Source: Herbaspirillum autotrophicum
GTDB taxonomy: Bacteria > Pseudomonadota > Gammaproteobacteria > Burkholderiales > Burkholderiaceae_D
NCBI RefSeq assembly: GCF_001189915.1
Contig: NZ_LFLS01000001.1
Location: forward strand, 186,001 to 250,000
Direction: 5' to 3'
DNA length: 64,000 nt
Of the stretch, positions 26,598 through 35,916 are shown in pieces. Every line of letters starts with the position of its first letter. Within the stretch, counting starts at the first letter, position 1. The notes under the pieces were generated by a model. That model saw nothing but the letters and a program-made list of their open reading frames with translations. It was not told the origin of the DNA and did no database searches. Position numbers and translations under genes: made by a program.

Positions 26598-27785
26598 TCA
26601 GCGCACGCCGGCCAGGAGATTCTTCAGATTGGTGCTCATGATTTTCTGCACCTGTTCTGGATTCAAGCCGGCAATGTCGGACAGGAAATCCAGTGGTGTG
26701 CTGAGTCCTTCCGGATGCGGCCAGTCACTGCCGAAGAGAACCCGGTCGACGCCGATCAATTCGATCACTTTTTCCACCTTGTCTTCGTAGAACGGCGCCA
26801 CGTAAACGTGTTCACGGAAGCTCTCAACCGGATTGCGTTTGAATGATTTCGGCATTTTGTGGAACGTCGAATTCAATCGATACAGCAGCGGTTCCAGCCA
26901 CGAGGCGCCGTTTTCGAGCGAGGCGACACGAACATTCGGAAAGCGATCAAATACACCATGGCAAATCAAGGCTGCCAGTGAGTCGGCGATGGGACGTCCC
27001 ATCCAGTCCAGGACTTCGGCGAACGGATCTTTTTCGAACGGACGAAACTCGCCTTTGCCGCCGGCAGTCCACCATTGATTGATTTTGTCATAGCCCGAAT
27101 CGGATACATGCATGACAACAAATACTTTCGATTCATTGATGCGCGCCCAAAACGGATCGAACTCGTCGAAGCCCATCGATCTGCCGCCTTGCAGTCCGGC
27201 TACCGGCGCCGGACGGATACCGATCACCCGGGCGCCTTCTTTGAGCACAAAGTCGAGTTCCTTGCAGGCTTGATCAACGTCCGACAGATTGATCATGGGC
27301 ACCGGAAACAGACGGTCCTGACGCGCAAATCCGCATTCGTCCACGGTCCATTGATTGACGCTATGCAGCAGAGCATGGATCACGTCAGGTTTATGAGCCA
27401 GGCGCTCTTCAATGATGGAGGCCAGGGTAGGGATGAACAAGCCGGCATGGATGTGTTGATCATCCATGATCTTGATATGCGCTTCGCCGTTGCTGAATGC
27501 CGGAATGGAAACAATCGCATCGCCGGTGAATTCACGCAAAGTCAATCCTTCCGGATTTTCTCCTCGATACCATTTTTCATGCACGCCGGGCGCGGCAACT
27601 ACTTCGAAGGTCGGATTCGGAATGTAGTCCGACAAGATGCCGCCTACCGCCAGCTTGGTCCGTCCGTTGACCTGAACGTATTGAAATTCCTTTTGGAACT
27701 TTTTTGGAAGATGACGCAAAAAGGCTTCCGGCGGTTCATAAAAATGACGGTCGGCGTCATAGATCGGGTAATTGGGTACGGTCAT
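26598..27785 (-). CDS. amidohydrolase family protein (COG2159, ACMSD-like), copy 2
   Basis: This 395-residue TIM-barrel protein has the N-terminal DADRHFYEPP, central MHVSDS and the C-terminal FGSDWPHPEG typical of the amidohydrolase-2 (ACMSD-related) family, with the metal-binding Asp in the last motif. It shares the fold and end motifs with the protein at 23895-25181 but little else, so the two probably act on different intermediates. GAGGAAA precedes the ATG at 27785. The promoter carries operator site H, and the gene is divergent from the SDR at 27986. Confidence 0.83.
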   Translation of the reverse strand: MTVPNYPIYDADRHFYEPPEAFLRHLPKKFQKEFQYVQVNGRTKLAVGGILSDYIPNPTFEVVAAPGVHEKWYRGENPEGLTLREFTGDAIVSIPAFSNGEAHIKIMDDQHIHAGLFIPTLASIIEERLAHKPDVIHALLHSVNQWTVDECGFARQDRLFPVPMINLSDVDQACKELDFVLKEGARVIGIRPAPVAGLQGGRSMGFDEFDPFWARINESKVFVVMHVSDSGYDKINQWWTAGGKGEFRPFEKDPFAEVLDWMGRPIADSLAALICHGVFDRFPNVRVASLENGASWLEPLLYRLNSTFHKMPKSFKRNPVESFREHVYVAPFYEDKVEKVIELIGVDRVLFGSDWPHPEGLSTPLDFLSDIAGLNPEQVQKIMSTNLKNLLAGVR

Positions 27786-27841
27786 CGTTTCCTCAGCGGA
27801 TGTTGAATTGGTTTTTGTTGGTGAAACTGTTTTTAATATTC

Positions 27842-27868
27842 TTAAAACTAACTATATGTCAGTTATTT
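27842..27868. promoter_or_regulatory. island operator site H
   Basis: The halves TTAAAACTAACT and TGTCAGTTATTT are in the common register. The centre at 27855 is 70 bases upstream of the amidohydrolase start and 94 bases (about nine helical turns) from site I. Confidence 0.65.
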
Positions 27869-27935
27869 GGAAAAATCAACATCACATCCGCTATCGTCTC
27901 CCAGACTTTTTTGCGTAGCTGATGAGTGAATTGTA

Positions 27936-27962
27936 AAGTAACTGACGATGTGTTAGTTTGTC
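27936..27962. promoter_or_regulatory. island operator site I
   Basis: The halves AGTAACTGACG and TGTTAGTTTG are in the common register. The centre at 27949 is only 37 bases upstream of the SDR start, consistent with overlap of its promoter and therefore repression. Confidence 0.65.
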
Positions 27963-27985
27963 GGAATTACTGATAAAGGAGCATC

Positions 27986-28675
27986 ATGAATACGCAAATC
28001 GTGGTCGTTACAGGCGCTGCCGGTGCATTGGGGCAAGCAGTGGCTGAATATTTTCTGGCGCAGGGGGCGTCGCTGATTGCTGTGGATGTGCAGCAAGATT
28101 TATTGCAGCAGGTGTATGGCAAGCGCGAACGGGTGCAATGTGTCGCCAGCGATTTGACCAAGGTGGAGCAGGAGTCACTGACGCAGGCAATCCGCCATAG
28201 CGGTGGTGCCACCGTGTTGTGCAATATTGCGGGTGGATTCGATATGGGGCCACCGGTGCATGAAACCGCGGATGCATTATGGCGGCGATTGTCAGACCTG
28301 AATGTGGCAACGCTGATCAATGCTTCGCGCGCAGTAGTGCCGGTCATGCTGGATGCCGGACACGGCAAAATCATTAATGTGGCGGCTGCTTCCGCTGTGA
28401 GTGGCAAAGGTGCAATGGGAGCCTATTGTGCATCGAAAAGTGCAGTGGCGCGGCTGACTGAATCCATGTCGTTCGAGCTGCGCGAAAGCGGGATCAACGT
28501 CAATGCGGTTGCGCCGAGCATTATCGATACGCCGGCCAACAGGAAATCGATGCCAGAGGCGGAATACCAAAAATGGGTTTCGACCGAAAATCTGGCCGCG
28601 GTCATCGGATTCCTGGCAAGTCCGGCGGCAATCGCCGTGCATGGTGCGGTACTTCCGGTGGTCGGATTGAGCTGA
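27986..28675 (+). CDS. short-chain dehydrogenase/reductase
   Basis: This is a 229-residue SDR with TGAAGALG near residue 10 and catalytic YCASK near 150. The usual NNAG motif is altered to CNIAGG near 80, and the C-terminus is short, lacking the VDGG segment. AAAGGAG precedes the ATG. It is divergent from amidohydrolase copy 2 under site I and is followed 107 bases later by ETF-QO in the same direction. The substrate is unknown. Confidence 0.82.
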   Translation: MNTQIVVVTGAAGALGQAVAEYFLAQGASLIAVDVQQDLLQQVYGKRERVQCVASDLTKVEQESLTQAIRHSGGATVLCNIAGGFDMGPPVHETADALWRRLSDLNVATLINASRAVVPVMLDAGHGKIINVAAASAVSGKGAMGAYCASKSAVARLTESMSFELRESGINVNAVAPSIIDTPANRKSMPEAEYQKWVSTENLAAVIGFLASPAAIAVHGAVLPVVGLS

Positions 28676-28782
28676 GCTGGTTGCCACAACGGCATCGCCG
28701 ACGCTTTCATTCATCTTTACCGCTGCACAAACTTCCATATCGGGGATCAGTTGCAGCGGGCATTTTTATACTCATCAAGCAT

Positions 28783-30468
28783 ATGCATGAACGCAACCTG
28801 GTAGCGCAGTATGGCCCGCGCGAAGCAATGGAATACGACGTGGTGGTGGTCGGCGGCGGCCCCGCCGGCCTGTCCGCCGCGATCAGACTCAAGCAACTCG
28901 CGGCCGAATCCGGCAAGGAAGTCAACGTTTGCGTACTCGAAAAAGGCAGCGAAGTCGGCGCCCACATCCTGTCCGGTGCGGTGATGGATCCGCAGGCGAT
29001 CAGTGAATTGTTTCCTGACTGGAAAGAGCGCGGCGCGCCGTTGAACACCCCTGTCACCGAAGACCGCTTCCTTTTTCTCGGCGCCAGCAAAGCCCTCAAG
29101 ACACCGTCCTGGGCACTGCCAGCCTGTTTCCAGAACCACGGCAATTACATCGTGTCGCTGGCCAACGTCACGCGCTGGCTCGGTCAGCAAGCCGAAGCGC
29201 TCGGCGTTGAAATCTTTCCCGGCTTTCCTGCCGCCGAAATTCTGTATAACGACGACGGTTCGGTCAAGGGTGTTGCCACCGGCAACATGGGCGTGGATCG
29301 CCATGGTCAGCCAACTGCGGCATTTCAGCTCGGTATGGAATTGCATGCCAAATACACCTTCTTTGCCGAAGGCGCACGCGGCCACTTGGGCAAGCAGTTG
29401 ATCAGCAAATACCAACTCGACGCCGGCAAAGATCCGCAAACCTACGCCATCGGCATCAAGGAAATCTGGGAAATCGATCCCAAGATGCACAAGGCCGGTC
29501 TGGTGGTGCATACCGCCGGCTGGCCATTGGATCGCGGCACTTATGGCGGCTCCTTCCTGTATCACCTGGAAAACAATCAGGTCGCGGTCGGTTATGTCGT
29601 CGGTCTGGCTTACGACAACCCTTATCTGTCGCCGTACGAAGAATTCCAGCGTTACAAGACCCATCCGGAAATCCGCAAGTTCTTTGAAGGCGGCAAGCGT
29701 CTCGGTTATGGTGCTCGCGCGATTACTGCCGGCGGTCTGCAATCCCTGCCGAAGCTGACGTTCCCCGGTGGCGTGCTGATCGGTTGCGACGCCGGTTTCC
29801 TCAATGCCAGCCGCATCAAGGGCAGTCATGCCGCGATCAAGACTGGCATGCTGGCAGCACAGGCCGCATTCGATGCCTTGAATGGTGAACGCCAGCACGA
29901 TGAATTGACTGCCTACCCGGTCGCGTTCGAACAAAGCTGGCTGCATGAAGAACTGTACAAGGCGCGCAACTTCAAGCCGTCAATGAGCAAGGGCTTGTAC
30001 ACCGGCACCTTGCTGGTCGGTATCGATCAGGTGCTGTTCGGCGGCAAGGCACCGTGGACGCTGCATCACAAACATGCCGATCACGAATGCCTGAAACCGG
30101 CATCCGATTTCACGCCGATCAGCTATCCGAAACCGGATGGCAAGCTGACCTTTGATCGTCTGTCGTCGGTATTCATTTCGAATACCAACCATGCCGAAGA
30201 TCAGCCGATTCACCTGACGCTGAAAGATCCGTCGGTCCCGGTCAATGTCAATCTGGCGCGCTATGCCGGACCGGAAGCGCGCTACTGCCCGGCCGGCGTG
30301 TATGAGTTCGTCAAGAATGACGACGGAAATGGCAACGGCGCTGACCGCCTGCAAATCAATGCGCAAAACTGCGTGCATTGCAAAACCTGCGACATCAAAG
30401 ACCCGACCCAGAACATTGTGTGGGTCACGCCGGAAGGTGGCGGCGGGCCGAATTATTCGGCAATGTGA
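28783..30468 (+). CDS. electron transfer flavoprotein-ubiquinone oxidoreductase
   Basis: This 561-residue enzyme moves electrons from reduced ETF to ubiquinone, serving acyl-CoA dehydrogenases. It has the FAD-binding [13 protein letters not shown] near residue 20, the ETF-QO central region, and a C-terminal 4Fe-4S domain with CVHCKTC plus an upstream Cys in [10 protein letters not shown]. The length matches the family. I chose the ATG at 28783 because the segment [11 protein letters not shown] belongs to the usual N-terminus; 28828 is an alternative, and neither has a good ribosome binding site. No etfA/etfB lies in the window, so the island depends on ETF encoded elsewhere. It serves the ACADs at 13676 and 35917. 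Confidence 0.92.
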   Translation: MHERNLVAQYGPREAMEYDVVVVGGGPAGLSAAIRLKQLAAESGKEVNVCVLEKGSEVGAHILSGAVMDPQAISELFPDWKERGAPLNTPVTEDRFLFLGASKALKTPSWALPACFQNHGNYIVSLANVTRWLGQQAEALGVEIFPGFPAAEILYNDDGSVKGVATGNMGVDRHGQPTAAFQLGMELHAKYTFFAEGARGHLGKQLISKYQLDAGKDPQTYAIGIKEIWEIDPKMHKAGLVVHTAGWPLDRGTYGGSFLYHLENNQVAVGYVVGLAYDNPYLSPYEEFQRYKTHPEIRKFFEGGKRLGYGARAITAGGLQSLPKLTFPGGVLIGCDAGFLNASRIKGSHAAIKTGMLAAQAAFDALNGERQHDELTAYPVAFEQSWLHEELYKARNFKPSMSKGLYTGTLLVGIDQVLFGGKAPWTLHHKHADHECLKPASDFTPISYPKPDGKLTFDRLSSVFISNTNHAEDQPIHLTLKDPSVPVNVNLARYAGPEARYCPAGVYEFVKNDDGNGNGADRLQINAQNCVHCKTCDIKDPTQNIVWVTPEGGGGPNYSAM

Positions 30469-30595
30469 GCAATGCTGCAATTGTTTCGGTTGCGTCACTT
30501 CACCGTCATTATTTGTTATCAGCTCATGCTGAAAATGAATGGCGAACATATCTATTCGGTATTACCTGCATGACCAAAAAAGCTTTATCATCTGT

Positions 30596-30622
30596 GCATA
30601 AAAGACGTTTAGTCAGTTATTG
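30596..30622. promoter_or_regulatory. island operator site K (weak left half)
   Basis: The right half AGTCAGTTATTG is strong and the left half GCATAAAAGACG is degraded; the register is conserved. The centre at 30609 is 162 bases upstream of the acyl-CoA ligase at 30771. The rest of the 302-base gap (30469-30770) holds a GGCCTG/CAGGCC hairpin near 30632-30651 and the small leader frame at 30735. Confidence 0.45.
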
Positions 30623-30734
30623 AGTTCGCCGGGCCTGCGTTGCAACAGGCCATATGCTCGGTTTCAGGTTGCTTATCGTTCATTATTCAGGCTTGGCCCG
30701 CGCTACTTGATTGCTGGTTTTTGGGGGAGTCCAC

Positions 30735-30770
30735 ATGCACGGATTCGAATTGAGAGCGACTGGATATTGA
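30735..30770 (+). CDS. possible 11-codon leader peptide directly abutting the ligase gene
   Basis: An ATG with a strong GGGGGAG ribosome binding site (30724-30730) opens an 11-residue frame whose TGA is immediately followed by the ATG of the acyl-CoA ligase, which has no good ribosome binding site of its own. The two frames are in the same phase, separated only by the stop. The arrangement suggests translational coupling; alternatively it is what remains of an N-terminal extension. Confidence 0.4.
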   Translation: MHGFELRATGY

Positions 30771-32309
30771 ATGCGACCTGACGATCATGCGGAGCTGACG
30801 CCGGCAAAGGCGGCGTTGATAGTGGCTGGCTCCGCCGGCGAAACGATGTTGGATTATCAGACACTGTGCCGGCGCAGCCGCCAACTGGCAGCGTTTTTGA
30901 AATCGTCCTCTCTCACCGAAGGCGACACCGTTGCCATTCTGCTGGAAAACCGGCCGGAGGTAGTGGTGGCAGTCTGGGCCGCCCAGCGCGCCGGTTTGAA
31001 GTACACCCTGATCAATCATCATCTGCATGCCGATGAAGCGTTTTATATTCTGCGTGACTGCGACGCCGTCGCGCTGGTAACCAGTGCCGCGCTGGCACCG
31101 CTGACTGCCGGTCATGAGGCGCTGGAAAGCCTCAAGGTCCGGCTGGTTGCCGACGCTGCGGTAGCCGGCTTTTCATCCTGGGAAAAATTATTCGACAGCG
31201 ACGCCGGATCGGAGCCGCTCGATCCCGAGCTTGAGATCGAAGGGGCAATGATGCTCTATTCATCAGGCACCACCGGGCGACCCAAAGGTATTTGCTACAA
31301 CCATCCACGGCAAAAATTCGGCGACTTCGTCGCGGTCCGGAATTTGCTGGCAAACGGCTTTGCGATGAATGCGGACAGTGTGCTGCTGGTCGCCGGCCCG
31401 CTGTATCACGCCGCACCGATGAGCTGGAGCATCGGTGCCCAACGTCTTGGCGCCACCGTGGTGGCGATGGAAAAATACGATCCGCTGGAATGCCTGCGGC
31501 TGATCGAAGCCCATCGCGTCACCCATGTGCTGATGGTACCCACGCATTTCATTCGCATGCTCAAGCTGAGCCAGGCCGAGCGCGAGCGCCACGCCATTGC
31601 CAGCTTGCAGTATGTCATTCATGCCGCAGCGCCTTGTCCGCAGGATGTCAAGCAAGCCATGCTGGATTGGTGGGGGCCGATCATTTACGAGTTCTATTCC
31701 AGTACCGAAGCCAACGGCTTTGTCATGATCGGCCCGCATGACTGGCTGCAGCGCAAGGGATCGGTAGGACGGGTGACCTATGGCAAGATCCACATCCTTG
31801 ACGATGACGGGGCGCCGATGCCCTCTGGGCAGCCGGGACAGATCTGGTTTGAATCGGCCGGCGCCGGCTTCGCCTATCACAAGGATGCGGAAAAGACGCG
31901 CCAGGCATATGACGCGCAAGGGCGCAGCACGGTCGGTGATGTCGGTTATCTGGACCGGGATGGTTATTTGTACCTGACAGATCGCAAGTCGAACATGATC
32001 ATCTCGGGCGGAGTGAACATTTATCCTCAGGAAGTTGAAAACCTGCTAGCGCTGCACCCGGCCGTATCCGACATCGCCGTGATCGGTGTGCCGCATCATG
32101 ATTTTGGCGAAGAGGTCTTGGCCGTGGTGGTGGCTGCGCCCGGTGCCGAGGTATCGGAGCGGCTCGGCCAGGAACTGATCGACTACTGCCGCAACCGCAT
32201 CGCGCATTTCAAGTGTCCCCGTCAGGTGCGCTTTCGCGATGAATTGCCGAGAACCGCTGCGGGCAAGCTGGTCAAACGCTTGCTCAAGGAGCAATACGCG
32301 GCGGCGTGA
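30771..32309 (+). CDS. acyl-CoA synthetase (AMP-forming), copy 2
   Basis: This 512-residue ANL-superfamily ligase has YSSGTTGRPKG near residue 161, a YSSTEANG region, and the hinge DRKSNMIISGGVNIYPQEVE. The start at 30771 fits the family N-terminus (HA-LTPAKAA-I-AGSAGE follows directly). It activates a carboxylic acid to the CoA thioester. Another ligase follows after 128 bases. The two resemble each other only in the superfamily motifs, so they are not recent duplicates and probably have different acid substrates. Confidence 0.88.
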   Translation: MRPDDHAELTPAKAALIVAGSAGETMLDYQTLCRRSRQLAAFLKSSSLTEGDTVAILLENRPEVVVAVWAAQRAGLKYTLINHHLHADEAFYILRDCDAVALVTSAALAPLTAGHEALESLKVRLVADAAVAGFSSWEKLFDSDAGSEPLDPELEIEGAMMLYSSGTTGRPKGICYNHPRQKFGDFVAVRNLLANGFAMNADSVLLVAGPLYHAAPMSWSIGAQRLGATVVAMEKYDPLECLRLIEAHRVTHVLMVPTHFIRMLKLSQAERERHAIASLQYVIHAAAPCPQDVKQAMLDWWGPIIYEFYSSTEANGFVMIGPHDWLQRKGSVGRVTYGKIHILDDDGAPMPSGQPGQIWFESAGAGFAYHKDAEKTRQAYDAQGRSTVGDVGYLDRDGYLYLTDRKSNMIISGGVNIYPQEVENLLALHPAVSDIAVIGVPHHDFGEEVLAVVVAAPGAEVSERLGQELIDYCRNRIAHFKCPRQVRFRDELPRTAAGKLVKRLLKEQYAAA

Positions 32310-32437
32310 TACCCGGGTTAGGCAATGAACGAAGACTGGCTGCTGCGCCCGGTCGGGCGTAGTGCTGCCGATTGCATGGCAGCAGCCGGATGCAGAACCG
32401 GACATGACAAGATTAAACAGGAAACGAGACTACCTTC

Positions 32438-33985
32438 ATGCAAACAGCACTTCTTGACGCGCCGACACTGTGGCAACTGGTTCAGCAACGCGTTGCGCTG
32501 ACGCCTGACGTCACCATGTTGATCGAGGATGACCGTAAATGGACCTTCAGACAATTCGCCGAAGCGGTCGAACACGCTGCCTCGGGCCTGCACCAGCGCG
32601 GTATCGGGGCCGGAACGGAGGTAATGTGGCAGTTGCCGACGCGTGTGTCGACGGTCATTTTTTCGTTTGCGCTGGCCCGCCTGGGGGCGATCCAGAACCC
32701 GATCATCCATTTATATGGAAAGAAGGAACTGAGCGCGATTCTGGCGCAAAGCAACGCGCCTTTCTACGTCGTCCCGCCCACGGTGCCGGGCGAGCGTGAT
32801 TACTATGAGATCGCCGAATCGGTTCGCTCGGCGCTGGCTTCACCGACCCGCATCCTTACACTGGACGCCGGGATTCTCGAAGCCGAAAAAGGCAGCTTGC
32901 CGCTGCCGCCGGCCAGCGGCGATTTGCCACGCTGGGTGTACTACACCTCGGGCACCACGTCGGCTCCGAAAGGTGCTTTGCATAGTGATGCAACATTGAT
33001 TGCGGCTGGCCGGGTATATGCCGCCGCATTGCAGGTGACACCACAGGATGTCGGCACCATCGGTTTTCCTTATGCCCATGTGGGCGGGACGATGAATATC
33101 GCCATGCTGCTGGCCAGCGGCATGTCGGCGGTGTTGCTGGAAAGATTTTCTACCGACGAAGCGGTACCCGTGTTTCGTCGCCATGGAGTCACTGTCAGCA
33201 GCGGCAGTACCGCGCATTATCTGGCGTTTCTCGCGGCGCAACGAAAATCTCCCGGCAGCCCGATCATCCCGACCCTGCGCGTACTTTCGGGCGGTGGTGC
33301 ACCCAAGCCGCCTGAACTTTATTTTGAAGCGCAGGCAGAATTGCGCTGCTGTATTGCCCACAGCTACGGCATGACGGAGGCACCGATGATTGCCGGTGCC
33401 TCGCCGTCGCACAGCGACGATCAACTGGCGCATAGCGATGGCACGCCGGTGACCGGCATGCAGGTCAAGATTGTCCTGGCTGACGGTACTCTGGCGGCAG
33501 CGGGGCAGTCTGGTGAGTTGCGTGTCAAGGGGCCGACGGTATGCAAGGGATATACCGATACCGCACTCAACGCCGATGCCTTCGATGCCGACGGCTTTTT
33601 CCGTACCGGTGATCTCGGCATGCGCCGCGCCGACGGGCACATTGCACTGACCGGCCGGATCAAGGATGTGATCATCCGCAAGGGGGAAAACATTTCGGCA
33701 CGCGAAATTGAAGACATTCTCTACGAACATCCGAAAATCGGTGCCGTAGCCGTGATCGGCTTGCCGGACCGTGACCGCGGAGAACGCGTGTGTGCCGTGG
33801 TGGAGTCACGCGATCCGGCCTGTCCGTTGACGTTCAGTGAAATGGTGGAATTTTTCGAGAAGGCTGGCGCGATGCGGCAGAAAATTCCCGAGCAACTCGA
33901 GATCATGGAGCACATGCCGCGCAATGAGACATTCAACAAGATATTGAAATTCAAACTGCGGGAGCTGCTCAGTACGCCTGTCTGA
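32438..33985 (+). CDS. acyl-CoA synthetase (AMP-forming), copy 3
   Basis: This 515-residue ANL-superfamily ligase has YTSGTTSAPKG near residue 168, the SYGMTEAP region near 308 and the hinge GRIKDVIIRKGENIS. The pattern resembles ligases of the alicyclic-acid (cyclohexanecarboxylate-CoA ligase) type, an impression that needs a database comparison. The ATG at 32438 has only a weak AGGAA upstream. A strong terminator follows at 34094. Confidence 0.87.
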   Translation: MQTALLDAPTLWQLVQQRVALTPDVTMLIEDDRKWTFRQFAEAVEHAASGLHQRGIGAGTEVMWQLPTRVSTVIFSFALARLGAIQNPIIHLYGKKELSAILAQSNAPFYVVPPTVPGERDYYEIAESVRSALASPTRILTLDAGILEAEKGSLPLPPASGDLPRWVYYTSGTTSAPKGALHSDATLIAAGRVYAAALQVTPQDVGTIGFPYAHVGGTMNIAMLLASGMSAVLLERFSTDEAVPVFRRHGVTVSSGSTAHYLAFLAAQRKSPGSPIIPTLRVLSGGGAPKPPELYFEAQAELRCCIAHSYGMTEAPMIAGASPSHSDDQLAHSDGTPVTGMQVKIVLADGTLAAAGQSGELRVKGPTVCKGYTDTALNADAFDADGFFRTGDLGMRRADGHIALTGRIKDVIIRKGENISAREIEDILYEHPKIGAVAVIGLPDRDRGERVCAVVESRDPACPLTFSEMVEFFEKAGAMRQKIPEQLEIMEHMPRNETFNKILKFKLRELLSTPV

Positions 33986-34093
33986 GCCAGCAGCGCCCAA
34001 TCCCTGACGATTTTTTGTGATCGTCTTGAGGGGATTGCCGCAGGCAAGGCCGAGTAAAAATACCGGCACACGTTAATCAGGTGCGATGACAGG

Positions 34094-34130
34094 ATTGGAT
34101 CAATACTTCAGGTATTGATCCAATTTTTTG
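34094..34130. terminator. bidirectional Rho-independent terminator
   Basis: Perfect 13-bp arms ATTGGATCAATAC and GTATTGATCCAAT with a 5-base loop are followed by Ts. It separates the convergent ligase and MFS_3 genes. Confidence 0.85.
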
Positions 34131-34140
34131 CGTCTTGATT

Positions 34141-35757
34141 TCAATCCGGGTGAGTGGCGGCAACAAAGTGCGCTACGCGTGGCGCTTCGATACCGTCGTG
34201 CATGGACCATAAGCGTTGCTCCGCTTCCTGATCGGCCAGCGTGGCACGGCTGCGTTGACGCAGATACTGAGCCCAGGAACTGACGATAAAACGTTCGACA
34301 TAACAATCGACGCGCTCCAGATGACGATAAGCGCGCCAATAGCTGGCGCCATCGCGCCGACGCACGCTGCCGATGAGGTGCAGCTGACGCAAGAATTCGT
34401 CGCGCAACTCCGGGCGGACGTGATACGTGATTTCAACTGCAACCGCTGTGTTGTCAGGTACCAGCAACGTATATTCATTGATCAGTACAGATTGATCGTC
34501 TGGCATGACGCCTTCGGTGGCCTCGCTGTCTGCGCCGGGTCGGGCAGGCATCCGGTTCATGGCCAGCATCACCGGCAGCATCAGGGCACCACTGATGGCC
34601 AGCGCGGCGGCGACGCCGGTCTGGTTGGCAACCATGCCCCAGAGAGCGCTGCCGAGCGCCATCGCGCCTTGAAATACCATCATGTAAATCGCCAGCGAAC
34701 GTGCCCTGATCCAGGGCGGCATGGCAGATTGCAGCGCCAGCATGTTGGTATTGCCGACGCCAATCCAGGCAATCCCGCCGCAGAACATGGTGAAGCACAG
34801 TAACGGCAGATTGGTGGTCACCGAGGTGACGATGCAAACGGCACCATAGAATGCGCAGCAGACTGCCATCATCAGGTTCATCTCGAACCGCTTTTTCAGA
34901 TACGGTTGCAGCAACGCGCCACTGACCGCGCCTGCGCCTATGCTGGCGAGCAAGAAGCCATAACCATTGGCGCCGCCGGTGAGTTGCCGGGCGGCGATCA
35001 GCGGCATCAGGCTCCACAGGCTGCTGGCCACACAGACGAACAGAATGGTGCGCCCGATTTGTCTGCGCATGACGGGCGAATGACGGGCATAACGCACGGC
35101 ACTGGCGATACCGGAAGCCAGATTTTCGGCTGGCAGATGATTGACGCGGCGCTGGCTCTTCCACAACAACAGAACGCCAACCCCGATACCGACCAGAATC
35201 ACATTCAGACCAAACACCCATATCACGCCGAAGCCGGAGATGGCGGCACCGGCCAGCGCCGGGCCGATGGCGCGGGCAACATTATAAGAAACCGCAGTGA
35301 GCGCCATTGCCGATGGCAACATGGCGCGCGGCACCACATCATTTTGTGCCGAAAACCATGCCGGTCCTTGCAAGGCAAAGACCGCACCGGACGCAAAAGT
35401 GAATAACAGCAACAGCCACGGACCAAGAATACCCAGCAGCGCACACAGCGGCAAGGCAATCGCGAAACAAATCATGATGCCCAGAATGATCAGCAGGTAG
35501 CGACGGCGCTCCATCAAATCAGCCATGACGCCGGAGGGGAGTGCAAACAGAAATGACGGCAAGGCGCTGGCGGTTTGAATCAATGCCACCATCAACGGCG
35601 ATGCATTGTAGGAAACCATCAGCCATGCCGCAGTGACACTTTGTATCCACAAGCTGAGATTAATGGCGACACTGCCTATCCATAACCGACGGAAAACGGT
35701 ATCGCTTAGTGCGCCTTTGATTTTTTCAGTTTGATTGTTCAGAACCTCAATCGCCAT
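34141..35757 (-). CDS. MFS_3-type transporter with C-terminal soluble domain
   Basis: This 538-residue protein has about 12 membrane segments (residues 20-400) followed by a soluble tail of roughly 130 residues containing VEITYHVRPELRDEFLRQL and ERFIVSSWAQYLRQ, as in the MFS_3 (EntS-related) group whose C-terminal region looks like an antibiotic-biosynthesis-monooxygenase-type fold. I chose the start at 35757 (MAIEVL) with GGAG upstream; a longer frame would overlap operator J. It may export a pathway intermediate or toxic product. It is divergent from the fused ACAD. Confidence 0.8.
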   Translation of the reverse strand: MAIEVLNNQTEKIKGALSDTVFRRLWIGSVAINLSLWIQSVTAAWLMVSYNASPLMVALIQTASALPSFLFALPSGVMADLMERRRYLLIILGIMICFAIALPLCALLGILGPWLLLLFTFASGAVFALQGPAWFSAQNDVVPRAMLPSAMALTAVSYNVARAIGPALAGAAISGFGVIWVFGLNVILVGIGVGVLLLWKSQRRVNHLPAENLASGIASAVRYARHSPVMRRQIGRTILFVCVASSLWSLMPLIAARQLTGGANGYGFLLASIGAGAVSGALLQPYLKKRFEMNLMMAVCCAFYGAVCIVTSVTTNLPLLCFTMFCGGIAWIGVGNTNMLALQSAMPPWIRARSLAIYMMVFQGAMALGSALWGMVANQTGVAAALAISGALMLPVMLAMNRMPARPGADSEATEGVMPDDQSVLINEYTLLVPDNTAVAVEITYHVRPELRDEFLRQLHLIGSVRRRDGASYWRAYRHLERVDCYVERFIVSSWAQYLRQRSRATLADQEAEQRLWSMHDGIEAPRVAHFVAATHPD

Positions 35758-35787
35758 CAGGGTGATCTCCATCGATATAGTTAATGT

Positions 35788-35814
35788 TGTTAACTGACAC
35801 TTTAACAGTTTTTG
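35788..35814. promoter_or_regulatory. island operator site J
   Basis: The halves GTTAACTGACA and TAACAGTTTTTG, with centre CTT, are nearly identical in core to site A. The centre at 35801 is 44 bases upstream of the MFS_3 start and 116 bases upstream of the ACAD start. It is the right-most copy. Confidence 0.75.
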
Positions 35815-35916
35815 ACTATTATCTCTGTGTGCGATTAACCGCAATTTCCCGGCGCTGGCTCAGACCTCGCTCCGGATGTTGCATCACGCGATGCTGCCTG
35901 AAAAAGAGGAGAAGTG

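Noticed and set aside
28573-28782. Longer ETF-QO start at 28573
   Set aside because: It would overlap the upstream SDR by about 100 bases and encode an Arg-rich tail unlike the family.
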